Assembly: GCF_000980875.1 (NCBI RefSeq)
Contig: NZ_LAYO01000078.1
Coordinates: forward strand, 1 to 38,812
From: Leucobacter sp. Ag1
Lineage (GTDB): Bacteria; Actinomycetota; Actinomycetes; Actinomycetales; Microbacteriaceae
DNA length: 38,812 nucleotides
Reading direction: 5' to 3'
Part shown: piece by piece, positions 15,679 through 27,267 of the stretch
Layout of the letters: the number at the start of each line of letters is the position of its first letter
Position numbering within the stretch: position 1 is the first letter of the stretch
Notes under the pieces: model-generated
The model's database searches: none
What the model was told of the DNA's origin: nothing
What the model saw: the letters and a program-made list of their open reading frames with translations, nothing else
Translations under genes and position numbers: made by a program

Positions 15679-16935
15679 CTACCGGGGGTCGAGCACCCGG
15701 CGTTCGCCGCGCACCGCGAGACCGGCCACGATCCCGGTGGCCGAGGCGAGCAGCACGACGGCGAGCGGAAGCAGCCATCCGCCGGTCAGCTCGTGGGCGA
15801 GGCCGAAGAGGATCGGCCCGAGCCCGGCCAGCAGGTAGCCGACCGACTGCGCCATGCCCGACAGCGCGGACGACGCCGCGTGGCTGGCGGCGCGCTGTGC
15901 CATGAGCGTGAGGCTGATGCTCAGCGCGCTCCCGCAGGAGAGTCCAGCGAGCGCGAGCCAGAGCGCGGGGACGGCGTCGGGCAGCAGCACGATCCCCACC
16001 GAACCGATGACGCAGAGGATCGGCGGGACGATCGGAAGGATCGCGCGCAGCCGGGTGCGGGCGAGGAACGGGGCGGCGAGCGATCCGAGCACGCCGCAGA
16101 CGTGGAACAGCATGACGTCGATGCCCGCGGCGACGGGTGGCACGGAGCGCGAGAGCTCGATGGGTGCCAGCCAGGTCGCGAACACGTAGAAGTTCCAGGA
16201 CTGCATGCCCATGTAGATCGCGATCCACCAGGCGAGCGGGTCGCGCCAGATCCGGCGGCCGACCTGCTCGTCGGACGGCGTCTCGGCGCCGGTCGCGGCA
16301 CGGGCGGCCCCGCGTCCCCCGAGGATCCCGCGCCGGTGCGTCACTGCCCAGGCGACGAGTGCGATCGGCACGACGAGGCCGCTCGCGAGGAGTGCGATGC
16401 GCCAGCCGAGCGACTCTCCGCCGGCCGGGGCGAGGCGCGAGATCGGCACCACGAGCCCGGCCGAGATCGCGGCGGCCCCGCCGAGCAGCGCCGAGTAGAC
16501 GCCCATCACCAGGGGGATCCGGGAACCGAAGTCGCGTCTGATCGTGACGGGCAGCAGGACGTTGGCGACGGCGAGCGCCGCTCCGATGAGGCAGGTGCCC
16601 AGCCACAGGTTCAGCGAGGGCCCGGGCAGCGACCGCCAGACGGTCCCGGCGGCGAGCACGAGCAGCGACCAGGCGACCGCGGCGTCGGTGCCGATCCGCG
16701 TGGCGAGCCCGTGCGCCAGCGGCGACACGAGCCCCCACGCGATCAGCGGGATCGATGCGAGCAGACCGAGCGCGGCGGGCGTGGTGCCCTGCGAAGCCGC
16801 GATCTCGTCGAGCAGCGGCCCGACACCCGTGATCGTCATGCGCATGTTGAGCGCGACGAGGCAGACGGTGACGAAGAGGGCGATCCAGTGCCGCGGGGCG
16901 GCGCCGGCGCTCAGGCCGCCGCGGGGGTCAGACAA
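15679..16935 (-). CDS. MFS transporter, CynX/NimT-like family
   Basis: A 418-residue permease with about twelve hydrophobic helices, short termini and an inner basic loop near the middle (HRRGILGGRG...). The N-terminal NMRMTITGVGPLLDEI and the AHGLATRIG loop are typical of CynX/NimT-type transporters, which carry cyanate, nitroimidazoles or other small anions and amines. The only available start is TTG 16935, eight bases inside the dimethylargininase gene, so it is translationally coupled to ddaH. A role in moving methylarginine, citrulline or dimethylamine is an inference from this coupling. No ligand residues are recognisable. Confidence 0.85.
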   Translation of the reverse strand: MSDPRGGLSAGAAPRHWIALFVTVCLVALNMRMTITGVGPLLDEIAASQGTTPAALGLLASIPLIAWGLVSPLAHGLATRIGTDAAVAWSLLVLAAGTVWRSLPGPSLNLWLGTCLIGAALAVANVLLPVTIRRDFGSRIPLVMGVYSALLGGAAAISAGLVVPISRLAPAGGESLGWRIALLASGLVVPIALVAWAVTHRRGILGGRGAARAATGAETPSDEQVGRRIWRDPLAWWIAIYMGMQSWNFYVFATWLAPIELSRSVPPVAAGIDVMLFHVCGVLGSLAAPFLARTRLRAILPIVPPILCVIGSVGIVLLPDAVPALWLALAGLSCGSALSISLTLMAQRAASHAASSALSGMAQSVGYLLAGLGPILFGLAHELTGGWLLPLAVVLLASATGIVAGLAVRGERRVLDPR

Positions 16936-17698
16936 GCGCGCGCACGCGGACCGACAGGCAGGTCGGGCAGCCCTCGAGCTTCTCGTACTCCGAGATCTCG
17001 ACCTCGGTGACGGTGTAGCCGAAGTCGCGCAGCATCGCGGCGGTGCGCGGGGCGGAGGCCGAGATGATCAGCTCGCTCTCGCTCAGGCAGACGACCGCGG
17101 TGCCGTGCGGCTCGGGCACGGGCACGAAGCGCTCGAAGATCGCGGGGTCGTCGACGAAATCGGGGAAGCCGATCACGGTGCCGTCGGGCAGAGCGGTGAC
17201 GGCGGTCTTGAGGTGCAGCACCTTGGTGACGGGAACGGCGACGACCTTGCCGCCGAGCGGCGCGAGGATCGCGCGCAGCTGGGCGACGCCTTCGGCGTTG
17301 GTGCGGCCGCCGCGGCCGACGTAGACGGTGTCGCCGATCTTGAGCACGTCGCCGCCGTCGAGAGTGCCGGGCTCGCGGATCTCGGCGATGGGGCAGCCGA
17401 GGGCTTCGAGCGCCTTGCGGGTGCCCGCGGTCTCGGGCTTGCGACTGTCGGCGCCGGGGCGGCTGATCACGGCGACGTTGCGGAACATGACGACCGTGTC
17501 CTCGATGAAGACCGAGTCGGGGCAGTCGTCGGCGGGCTCGACCTCGATGGTCTGCCAGCCGTGCGACTGGAGTGCCGCCACGTAGCCGCGCCACTGCTCG
17601 CGGGCCCGTTCCAGATCGACCGCGACCTTCTCGATGTGGTCGACGATGCCGTCGTCGAGAAGGGGGCTGGGCTGGCGGACGAGTGCGATGCGCGACAT
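16928..17698 (-). CDS. ddaH: N(G),N(G)-dimethylarginine dimethylaminohydrolase (dimethylargininase)
   Basis: The enzyme hydrolyses mono- or dimethylarginine to citrulline plus methylamine or dimethylamine. The 256-residue protein has the pentein-fold guanidine-modifying signature: the substrate loop FIEDT (64-68), DGGD (114-117), His162 in VLHLKT and C-terminal nucleophile Cys247 in GCPTCLSVRVR. Residues needed for catalysis are all present. The start is ATG 17698 with an AGAGGAG ribosome site. It is first in a two-gene operon with the MFS gene. Free methylarginine could come from turnover of host or environmental methylated proteins, and the sequence does not say which. Arginine deiminase is a relative but lacks this length and C-terminus. 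Confidence 0.92.
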   Translation of the reverse strand: MSRIALVRQPSPLLDDGIVDHIEKVAVDLERAREQWRGYVAALQSHGWQTIEVEPADDCPDSVFIEDTVVMFRNVAVISRPGADSRKPETAGTRKALEALGCPIAEIREPGTLDGGDVLKIGDTVYVGRGGRTNAEGVAQLRAILAPLGGKVVAVPVTKVLHLKTAVTALPDGTVIGFPDFVDDPAIFERFVPVPEPHGTAVVCLSESELIISASAPRTAAMLRDFGYTVTEVEISEYEKLEGCPTCLSVRVRALV

Positions 17699-17731
17699 GG
17701 CTGGGGCTCCTCTGCGGGTGGCTCGATGGGG

Positions 17732-17748
17732 GATAGCTCCAGGCTATC
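17732..17748. promoter_or_regulatory. Small palindrome in the ddaH / ligase divergent region
   Basis: GATAGC-TCCAG-GCTATC forms a perfect 6-bp inverted repeat. On the minus strand TAGCCT inside it could act as the -10 of ddaH, so the repeat may be an operator. No -35 or second copy supports this. Confidence 0.3.
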
Positions 17749-17856
17749 GCCGACGGGAGGCATCGCCGTTGGCGCGGGGCCACGGAACCGGATGGGCACC
17801 GTTGCGCGGGGTGGGCGCATCGCCGAGGATGAGCGGGACGAGTCAAAGGAGACAAC

Positions 17857-19443
<1,587 letters not shown>

Positions 19444-19463
19444 CGCCGCCGCGGGTCCCGGCG

Positions 19464-19491
19464 TAAACTTGAGTCAACTGAACTCAAGTTT
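19464..19491 (+). promoter_or_regulatory. HAIR element (HspR operator) over the clpB promoter
   Basis: CTTGAGT-N7-ACTCAAG at 19468-19488 is a perfect match to the HspR-associated inverted repeat. The symmetry extends to 10-bp arms (19465-19474 and 19482-19491). A TAAACT hexamer (19464-19469) overlaps the left arm and could be the -10, so bound HspR would block initiation. hspR itself is not in the window. Confidence 0.92.
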
Positions 19492-19535
19492 GCGATGTCG
19501 CGGGTGCTCGGGTCGGCCGGCACTCGCGACATCGC
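19492..19535 (+). promoter_or_regulatory. 16-bp hairpin in the clpB leader
   Basis: Arms GCGATGTCGCGGGTGC (19492-19507) and GCACTCGCGACATCGC (19520-19535) pair over all 16 positions with one G-U in RNA and a 12-base loop. It begins one base after the HAIR symmetry and ends 29 bases before the ATG. It could be an RNA structure affecting translation or attenuation, or a second protein-binding site. Function is unknown. Confidence 0.6.
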
Positions 19536-19563
19536 GCCCGTCTGCTGAACAGAGAGGACCCAG

Positions 19564-21732
<2,169 letters not shown>

Positions 21733-21792
21733 CGGCGCCGGTCGGGCTCCGGCCCCCCGCCCCGTCCGCCCAGCCCGACCCGCCCCCGCCCG

Positions 21793-21850
21793 CCGAGATT
21801 GCAGTTGTGCATGGAATAGCGCCCCATTCCATGCACAACTGCAATCTCGG
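21793..21850 (+). terminator. 25-bp perfect inverted repeat after clpB
   Basis: Arms 21793-21817 and 21826-21850 are exact complements (core ATTGCAGTTGTGCATGGAAT) around an 8-base loop. It lies 60 bases after the clpB stop and can act as its terminator. The arms are about 50% GC in ~70% GC surroundings and far longer than needed, so it may instead be a dispersed repeat. Confidence 0.65.
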
Positions 21851-21975
21851 CTCCGCGCACGCACGCCATCCTGACCCGCCGCTCAGCACGGGGGAATAGC
21901 GTGGAGGGTGTCCGCGCTGCACCCGACGTGCGCGCATCCGCGCGGCCCGCATCGACTCGCGAAGGAGCGTCCTCC

Positions 21976-22944
21976 ATGACCATCGCCCGCACCCGCATCG
22001 GATCCTCGGAGCTCGAGATCGCTCCCCTCGCCCTCGGCGGCAACGTGTTCGGCTGGACGGCCGACCGGGACGCATCGTTCGGGGTGCTCGACGCGTTCGT
22101 CGCCGGCGGCGGCGACTTCATCGACACCGCCGACGGCTACTCGCACTGGGCTCCGGGCAACGGTGGCGGCGAGTCCGAGCGCCTCATCGGCGAGTGGGTG
22201 CGGGACCGCGGTGCGCGCGATCGCGTCGTCGTCGCGACGAAGGTCTCGACCCACCCCGAGTTCTCGGGGCTGTCCGCGGCGAACGTGCGCGCGGCGGCCG
22301 ACGCGTCGCTCGAGCGGCTCGGCACCGACCGGATCGATCTCTACTATGCGCACTTCGACGACGCCGAGACGCCGCTCGCCGAGACCGTCGCCGCGTTCTC
22401 GGAGCTGGTCGATGCGGGCAAGGTCCGCGCGATCGGCGTCTCGAACTACACGGCCGAGCGGATCGACGAGTGGTTCCGCATCGCGCGGGAGGGCGGCTAC
22501 CACCTGCCCGTCGCGCTGCAGCCTCACTACAACCTGATGGAGCGCGACTTCGAGACGAACGGCCTGCGCGACGCGGCCGAACGCGAGGGCCTCTCGGTGT
22601 TCCCGTACTTCTCGCTCGCGAAGGGATTCCTCGCGGGCAAGTACCGCGACGCGATGGACGTGAACAGCGCCTCGGCGAGCCCGCGCGCCGAGGACGCCGC
22701 GGCGTACCTCGACGCGCGAGGTCTCGCGGTGCTCGCCGGGCTCGACCAGCTGGCGGAGCTGCACCGGGTGCCGGTCGCCGCGATCTCGCTCGCGTGGCTG
22801 CGGCAGCAGCCGACCGTCGCGGCGCCGATCGCGAGCGCGCGCAACACGGATCAGCTGCCCGCCCTGCTCGACTCGCTCGAGGTCGAGCTGAGCCGGGCCG
22901 AACTGGACCTGCTGAGCGCGGCGTCCACCGATGCCGACCGCTGA
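21976..22944 (+). CDS. Aldo/keto reductase
   Basis: A 322-residue NADPH-dependent oxidoreductase with a TIM-barrel fold. The catalytic tetrad is visible: Asp50 (GDFIDTAD), Tyr55 (GYSHW), Lys89 (VATKVS) and His126 (YYAHFDD). It has the family strand VRAIGVSNYTAERI and the cofactor end APIASARNTDQL. It resembles the AKR11/YajO-like group, for which substrates are usually unknown. ATG 21976 has a GAAGGAG ribosome site. The frame extends upstream to 21901, but the added residues look non-conserved. Its last 14 bases overlap the MBL-fold gene. Confidence 0.9.
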   Translation: MTIARTRIGSSELEIAPLALGGNVFGWTADRDASFGVLDAFVAGGGDFIDTADGYSHWAPGNGGGESERLIGEWVRDRGARDRVVVATKVSTHPEFSGLSAANVRAAADASLERLGTDRIDLYYAHFDDAETPLAETVAAFSELVDAGKVRAIGVSNYTAERIDEWFRIAREGGYHLPVALQPHYNLMERDFETNGLRDAAEREGLSVFPYFSLAKGFLAGKYRDAMDVNSASASPRAEDAAAYLDARGLAVLAGLDQLAELHRVPVAAISLAWLRQQPTVAAPIASARNTDQLPALLDSLEVELSRAELDLLSAASTDADR

Positions 22945-23833
22945 CCCCTTCACCGTGGATCCGTCGGTTCCCGAGCCGCTCGTCGGCCAACGGCACTCGG
23001 CCGAACCGCTCGGCGTCCGGTGGATCCACGGCTCCCCGTCGGCGAAGCACAACACCGACCCGGATCTGCAGGTGCACTGGGTGGATCCGCACACCGCGAT
23101 CCTCCGCCAGAACAAGGCGATCGACTACGAGGCGCCCTTCCTGTTCCTGCTGTTCGGCGAGGCGCGTGCGGTGCTGATCGACACGGGTGCGACCGCCGAT
23201 CCGGATCTGCTGCCCCTGCGACGCACGGTCGACGAGCTGATCGAGGGCTGGCTGGGGCGGCACCCGCGGCCCGGGTACGAGCTGGTGGTGCTGCACACCC
23301 ACGCGCACGGGGATCACGTGGCGGGGGACGCGCAGTTCGCGGACCGGCCGCGCACCGTGGTGGTGCCCGCGGATCGCACGGCGGCGTGGTCGTTCCTCGG
23401 GATCGCGGACGACGACGCGGCCGCCGAGCCCGGTCGGGTCGAGCTCGGCGGCCGCGTCCTACTCGCCATCGGCGCACCCGGGCACGAGCGGTCGGCGGTC
23501 GTGTTCTACGATCCCTGGACCGGGTTCCTGCTGACGGGCGACACCGTCTACCGGGGGCGGCTCTACGTCGACGACTGGGCGGCCTACTCGCGCACCATCG
23601 ATCGGTTGATCGCGTTCGCGCAGGAGCACCCGGTGACGCTCGTGCTCGGCTGCCACATCGAGATGACCTCCGAGCCCGGCGTCGACTACCCGATCCGCAC
23701 CACGTACCAGCCTGACGAGCCGCCGCTCGAGTTGCCGCCCGAGGTGCTGGGGCGGATCCGGGCGGTGCTCGACGCGGTGGGCGACGCGCCCGCGCGTCGT
23801 GCCGACGGCGACTTCATCATCTGGCCGGAATGA
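22931..23833 (+). CDS. MBL-fold metallo-hydrolase
   Basis: A 300-residue cytoplasmic metallo-beta-lactamase-fold hydrolase. The metal motif HTHAHGDH is at 122-129, with further ligands in GAPGHERSAVVFYD, LLTGDTVYRG and the C-terminal LGCHIEM. It begins inside the 3' end of the aldo/keto reductase gene (14-base overlap), so the two are co-translated. The family includes glyoxalase II, lactonases and sulfatases, and nothing fixes the substrate. Pairing with a reductase hints at detoxification of an aldehyde or lactone, which is inference only. Confidence 0.87.
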   Translation: MPTADPFTVDPSVPEPLVGQRHSAEPLGVRWIHGSPSAKHNTDPDLQVHWVDPHTAILRQNKAIDYEAPFLFLLFGEARAVLIDTGATADPDLLPLRRTVDELIEGWLGRHPRPGYELVVLHTHAHGDHVAGDAQFADRPRTVVVPADRTAAWSFLGIADDDAAAEPGRVELGGRVLLAIGAPGHERSAVVFYDPWTGFLLTGDTVYRGRLYVDDWAAYSRTIDRLIAFAQEHPVTLVLGCHIEMTSEPGVDYPIRTTYQPDEPPLELPPEVLGRIRAVLDAVGDAPARRADGDFIIWPE

Positions 23834-23886
23834 TCGGCGGGACTCCGCGTGCGGCGGGGGCGCCGACGCCGCAGCCGGGGATCCGG

Positions 23887-23892
23887 GAGAAT
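23887..23892 (+). promoter_or_regulatory. Possible leaderless -10 of the RNA methyltransferase gene
   Basis: GAGAAT ends six bases before GTG 23899, the same geometry as at 5095 and 24613, but the first base departs from TANNNT. It supports choosing GTG 23899 over the ATG at 23830 that overlaps the preceding stop. Confidence 0.3.
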
Positions 23893-23898
23893 GCTCGG

Positions 23899-24588
23899 GT
23901 GACCGAACAGCATCCCGAGCGCACCACCGCAGGCGTCGGCCCCTGGCCGGGCGGCCCCGAGGCCTGGCCCGACGACAAGCACTACGACCCCGAACTGCTG
24001 GAGCACGGCGACTCCCGCAACGTGATCGACCGCTACCGGTACTGGCGCATGGAGGCGATCGTCGCCGACCTCGACGAGCACCGGCACCCGTTCCACGTGG
24101 CGATCGAGAACTGGCAGCACGACATGAACATCGGGTCGATCGTGCGCAGTGCGAACGCCTTCGGCGCGGACACCGTGCACATCGTGGGCCGACGGCGATG
24201 GAACAAGCGGGGCGCCATGGTGACCGACCGCTACCAGCACGTGCAGTACCACGCCGACGTCGCCGAGCTCGCCGCGTGGGCCGAGGCGAACGGGCTGCCG
24301 ATCATCGCGATCGACAACGTGCCGGGCTGCGTGCCGGTCGAGACCTTCGCGTGGCCCGAGCGCTGCATCATGCTCTTCGGGCAGGAGGGACCCGGGCTGA
24401 CGGACGACGCGGTGGCCGCGGCCGAGGCCGTGGTCGAGATCACGCAGTACGGGTCCACGAGGTCCATCAACGCCTCGGCGGCGGCCGCGGTGTCGATGTT
24501 CAGCTGGGTGACGCAGCGCTCGGCGCTCGTGCCGGGCGGCCCGTCCCGCCCGGGGGTGGGGCCCGAGAGCGCGCCAGGATCGCGATAA
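23899..24588 (+). CDS. SpoU/TrmH-family RNA 2'-O-methyltransferase
   Basis: A 229-residue SAM-dependent methyltransferase that methylates the ribose of tRNA or rRNA. The SPOUT knot motifs are present: motif 1 WQHDMNIGSIVRSANAFGA, motif 2 CIMLFGQEGPGLT and motif 3 ITQYGSTRSINASAAAAV. The N-terminus (TEQHPERTTAGVGPWPGGPEAWPDD) is typical of an actinobacterial subgroup, so GTG 23899 is taken as the start. An ATG at 23830 overlaps the previous stop and would add 23 non-conserved residues. Target nucleoside unknown. The stop lies inside the first GATAA palindrome of the next gene. Confidence 0.9.
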   Translation: MTEQHPERTTAGVGPWPGGPEAWPDDKHYDPELLEHGDSRNVIDRYRYWRMEAIVADLDEHRHPFHVAIENWQHDMNIGSIVRSANAFGADTVHIVGRRRWNKRGAMVTDRYQHVQYHADVAELAAWAEANGLPIIAIDNVPGCVPVETFAWPERCIMLFGQEGPGLTDDAVAAAEAVVEITQYGSTRSINASAAAAVSMFSWVTQRSALVPGGPSRPGVGPESAPGSR

Positions 24589-24622
24589 AGTTATCAAGAT
24601 CCATCCGGCTGATAAAGTTATC
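24584..24622 (+). promoter_or_regulatory. Tandem palindromic operators over the ATPase promoter
   Basis: GATAA-AG-TTATC occurs identically at 24584-24595 and 24611-24622, 27 bp start to start (about 2.5 helical turns). The second contains TAAAGT (24613-24618), which ends six bases before ATG 24625 and looks like a leaderless -10. The first supplies TTATCA (24591-24596) as a -35, 16 bp away. A dimeric regulator bound at both would cover the whole promoter. Confidence 0.7.
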
Positions 24623-24624
24623 GA

Positions 24625-25881
24625 ATGAGGAGCTCGCTCAACAACCCGTTCAGCCCCGGATCCGACATCGTCCCCGAGGTCTGGGCCGGCCGCAGCGAGC
24701 AGCTGAGCGACTGGCGCGATGTCGTCCGTCCGCGTCGGATCGTCGGACTTCCCGAGCGCGGGCGCACGATCCTCGGCGAGCCCGGGCTCGGGAAGTCGTC
24801 CCTGGTGCGCCGCATCGCGCAGACCGCCGCGGCGCACGGGGACTGGGTGACGCCCCAGCTCCGGATCCCCTCGGGTGCGGATCCGCTGAAGCTCGTCGCG
24901 GAGGCGATCCTGCGGCTCGCCGAGACCGCGGGGCTGTCCTCGAAACCCGCGAACGAGATCGCGGCGGCGCTCGCCCGGGTCCGGGCGGTCGCGGCCGCCG
25001 GGATCTCGCTCACCCTGCAGGGCGCCGAGGGCCCGGATCCCTACCGTGCCCTAACCGACCTCCTCATCGAAGTCGGGCGCGCGGCGATCCGCCGAGGCGA
25101 CGTCGTGGCGCTGATCCACATCGACGAGGTGCAGAACATCACCGACGAGCACGCGCTCTCGCAGCTGCTCATCGCGCTGGGCGACGCGCTCACGCACGAG
25201 ATCGAGGTCGAGGTGCCGGGCGGCAACCGGGTGCTGCGATCGTTGCCGATCGCCGTCTACCTGACCGGTCTCCCCGACTTCGAGGACATGACGGGTGCGC
25301 GCAAGGGGGCGACATTCGCCCGGCGGTTCAAGACCACCACGCTGACCGCGATCGACGAGGAGGAGCTCGCCGAGGCGCTGCAGGGCTTCGTGCTCGCGGG
25401 TCGGAGCATCGCCGTGCCGGACGGCGGGATCGAACGGATCCGCATGGACCCCGCGGCGGCCGCCGCGATCGTCGACCTGTGCCGGGGCGAGCCGTTCCTG
25501 TTCCAGCTCGCGGGGGAGCAGGCCTGGTACGCCGGCACCGGCCCCCTCATCACCGAGGAGCAGGTGCTCGCCGGCTGGCGGAGCGCCAGCCGGGAGGCCG
25601 GCGCTCACGTCGAGCGGATCCTGAACCGGCTGCCCGAGCGTGAGAAGCAGTTCCTCGAGGCCATGGCGGAGCTGCCCCCGAAGGAGCGGACGCTCACGCG
25701 GATCGCGGCCGACGCGGGCTTCGCGAAGGCGACCGATGCCGGTCCCACCGCGCAGCGCCTCGACACGGTGCGGGGGATCATCTCGCGGGGCAAGCCGTAC
25801 ACGTTCCGACATCGGGCGGTCGAGGCCTATCTGACGAGCGAGTGGCCCGATGCTCCGGCCGGTGCGCCCGGCGGGCGCTGA
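24625..25881 (+). CDS. Orphan AAA ATPase with C-terminal winged-helix-like region
   Basis: A 418-residue P-loop ATPase of unknown role. Walker A is GEPGLGKS (51-58), Walker B ALIHIDE (162-168) followed by VQNI, and sensor-like YLTGLPDFEDM. A regulatory insert 200-220 precedes it. From ~330 on, the C-terminus (NRLPEREKQFLEAMAELPP, LTRIAADAGF, GIISRGKPYTFRHRAVEAYL) looks like a winged-helix domain. The layout resembles Orc1/Cdc6-like and archaeal-type (AAA_16/AAA_22) ATPases. It has no partner gene: the neighbour downstream is convergent with 7 bases between stops. The paired palindromes at its promoter suggest tight control. A stress or defence role is possible but not shown. Confidence 0.75.
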   Translation: MRSSLNNPFSPGSDIVPEVWAGRSEQLSDWRDVVRPRRIVGLPERGRTILGEPGLGKSSLVRRIAQTAAAHGDWVTPQLRIPSGADPLKLVAEAILRLAETAGLSSKPANEIAAALARVRAVAAAGISLTLQGAEGPDPYRALTDLLIEVGRAAIRRGDVVALIHIDEVQNITDEHALSQLLIALGDALTHEIEVEVPGGNRVLRSLPIAVYLTGLPDFEDMTGARKGATFARRFKTTTLTAIDEEELAEALQGFVLAGRSIAVPDGGIERIRMDPAAAAAIVDLCRGEPFLFQLAGEQAWYAGTGPLITEEQVLAGWRSASREAGAHVERILNRLPEREKQFLEAMAELPPKERTLTRIAADAGFAKATDAGPTAQRLDTVRGIISRGKPYTFRHRAVEAYLTSEWPDAPAGAPGGR

Positions 25882-25888
25882 GCCGCGC

Positions 25889-27250
25889 TCAGTCGAACAG
25901 GGCCTGGCCGACGAATTCGCCGGCGCCGACTCCGCGGGGCACGGCCCAGAGCCCGGAGCCGACGTGGCGGATGTACTCGTTCAGCGCATCGGTCTTGAGC
26001 GCGCGCTGCACGGTCACGAACGCCGACGGGTCGCTCTGGTACGAGATGAAGAAGAGGCCGGCGCCGAGCTGGCCGAGCGGGTTGTTGCCGTCGACGTAGT
26101 TGTAGCCGCGGCGCAGCAGGCGGATCCCGTGGTTCTTCGTGGGGTGCGCGAGGCGCACGTGCGCGGCGATGTCGATCGCGGTGCCGCCGGAGGTCCGGGT
26201 GCGGGCGAAGTCGGGCTCCGTGAACTCCCCGCCCCCCGAGAGCGGTCCGCCCTCGCCCTTGGTGCGCCCGATCACGCGCTCCTGCTCCTGCAGCGTGGTG
26301 CGATCCCACGATTCGATGGTCATGGCGATCTTGCGCGCGACCAGGTAGCTGCCGCCGCGGATCCACTCGGGTCCGTCGGCGACCCACACGTGCTGGGCGA
26401 GGGCCTTCGTCTCCTCCGCCTTCACATTGGCGGTGCCGTCCTTGAACCCGAAGAGGTTCCGCGGCGTCTCCTGCGACTGCGAGGTGGATGAGGTGCGTCC
26501 GAAACCGAGCTGGCTCCAGACGATGCGCGCGCGGCCCATCGCGATGCGGCTGAGGTTGCGGATCGCGTGCACCGCCACCTGGGGGTCGTCCGCGCAGGCC
26601 TGCACGCAGAGATCGCCGCCGGTCGTCGCGGGGTCGAGCAGGTCGAACGCGAACGAGGGAAGCGGGGCGAACGAGGCGGGCATCCGCTCACGCAGTCCGA
26701 ACGGGTCGGCCTCGGTCCCGCCGCCGCGCAGCGACCGGTCGGCGAACAGCTCCCGGCCGAGTCCGAAGGTGAGCGTGAGGTTCGACGCGCTCAGCCCCTG
26801 CGCCTCGCCCGTGTCATCGGGCGGGGCGAGCAGGGGCCCGTCGACGGCGCCCGAGCCGATGTCGCGCCCGGCGGTCAGCTCCCGGGCGGCGGCGGTCCAG
26901 TCGCGCAGCAGCGAGATGAGCTCGTCGCGGCCGGAGCTGTGCAGCATCTCGAAGGAGGCGAAGTGCAGCCGATCCTGGGCCGGGGTGACGATCCCGGCCT
27001 GGTGCGCGCCCTCGAACGGTACGACGCCCCGCGTCGCCCCTGCGATGCCGGAGCCGAGCGGTCCGGAGGCTGCGAGGGCGCTGTTCGCGACCGCGCCGGC
27101 CGCCGCGCCGACGGCGAGCCCGGCCGCACCGCCGCCGAGCATGCCGAACAGGGCGCGGCGGGAGGGCTGCGGCGCGGACTCCTCCGGAGTCCGCGGGCCT
27201 TCCTGCAGGTGCGGCTCCTGCGGCGGCTCGGGGCGAGTGGGCTCGGACAT
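25889..27250 (-). CDS. efeB: Dyp-type haem peroxidase / deferrochelatase EfeB
   Basis: The third component of the EfeUOB iron system, a Tat-exported haem peroxidase that is proposed to oxidise ferrous iron or release iron from haem. The protein has 453 residues. The twin-arginine signal SRRALFG (30-36) follows a proline-rich N-region and precedes a Gly/Ala helix. The Dyp signature GFKDG (268-272) is intact, with the conserved Asp. The haem-ligand region is DIAAHVRLAHPTKNHGIRLLRRGYNY. The start is ATG 27250, 17 bases after the efeO stop, so it is in the same operon. Confidence 0.93.
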   Translation of the reverse strand: MSEPTRPEPPQEPHLQEGPRTPEESAPQPSRRALFGMLGGGAAGLAVGAAAGAVANSALAASGPLGSGIAGATRGVVPFEGAHQAGIVTPAQDRLHFASFEMLHSSGRDELISLLRDWTAAARELTAGRDIGSGAVDGPLLAPPDDTGEAQGLSASNLTLTFGLGRELFADRSLRGGGTEADPFGLRERMPASFAPLPSFAFDLLDPATTGGDLCVQACADDPQVAVHAIRNLSRIAMGRARIVWSQLGFGRTSSTSQSQETPRNLFGFKDGTANVKAEETKALAQHVWVADGPEWIRGGSYLVARKIAMTIESWDRTTLQEQERVIGRTKGEGGPLSGGGEFTEPDFARTRTSGGTAIDIAAHVRLAHPTKNHGIRLLRRGYNYVDGNNPLGQLGAGLFFISYQSDPSAFVTVQRALKTDALNEYIRHVGSGLWAVPRGVGAGEFVGQALFD

Positions 27251-27267
27251 CGTCGACAGACTACCGA

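Noticed and set aside
12344..16738. 1464-codon minus-strand open frame
   Set aside because: It runs antisense through the phosphoesterase gene and out of frame through the MFS gene; low-complexity Arg/Gly/Ala translation and no family features.
15451..17010. 519-codon plus-strand open frame opposite the MFS gene
   Set aside because: The minus strand encodes a twelve-helix transporter; the plus translation is low-complexity Glu/Arg/Gly-rich.
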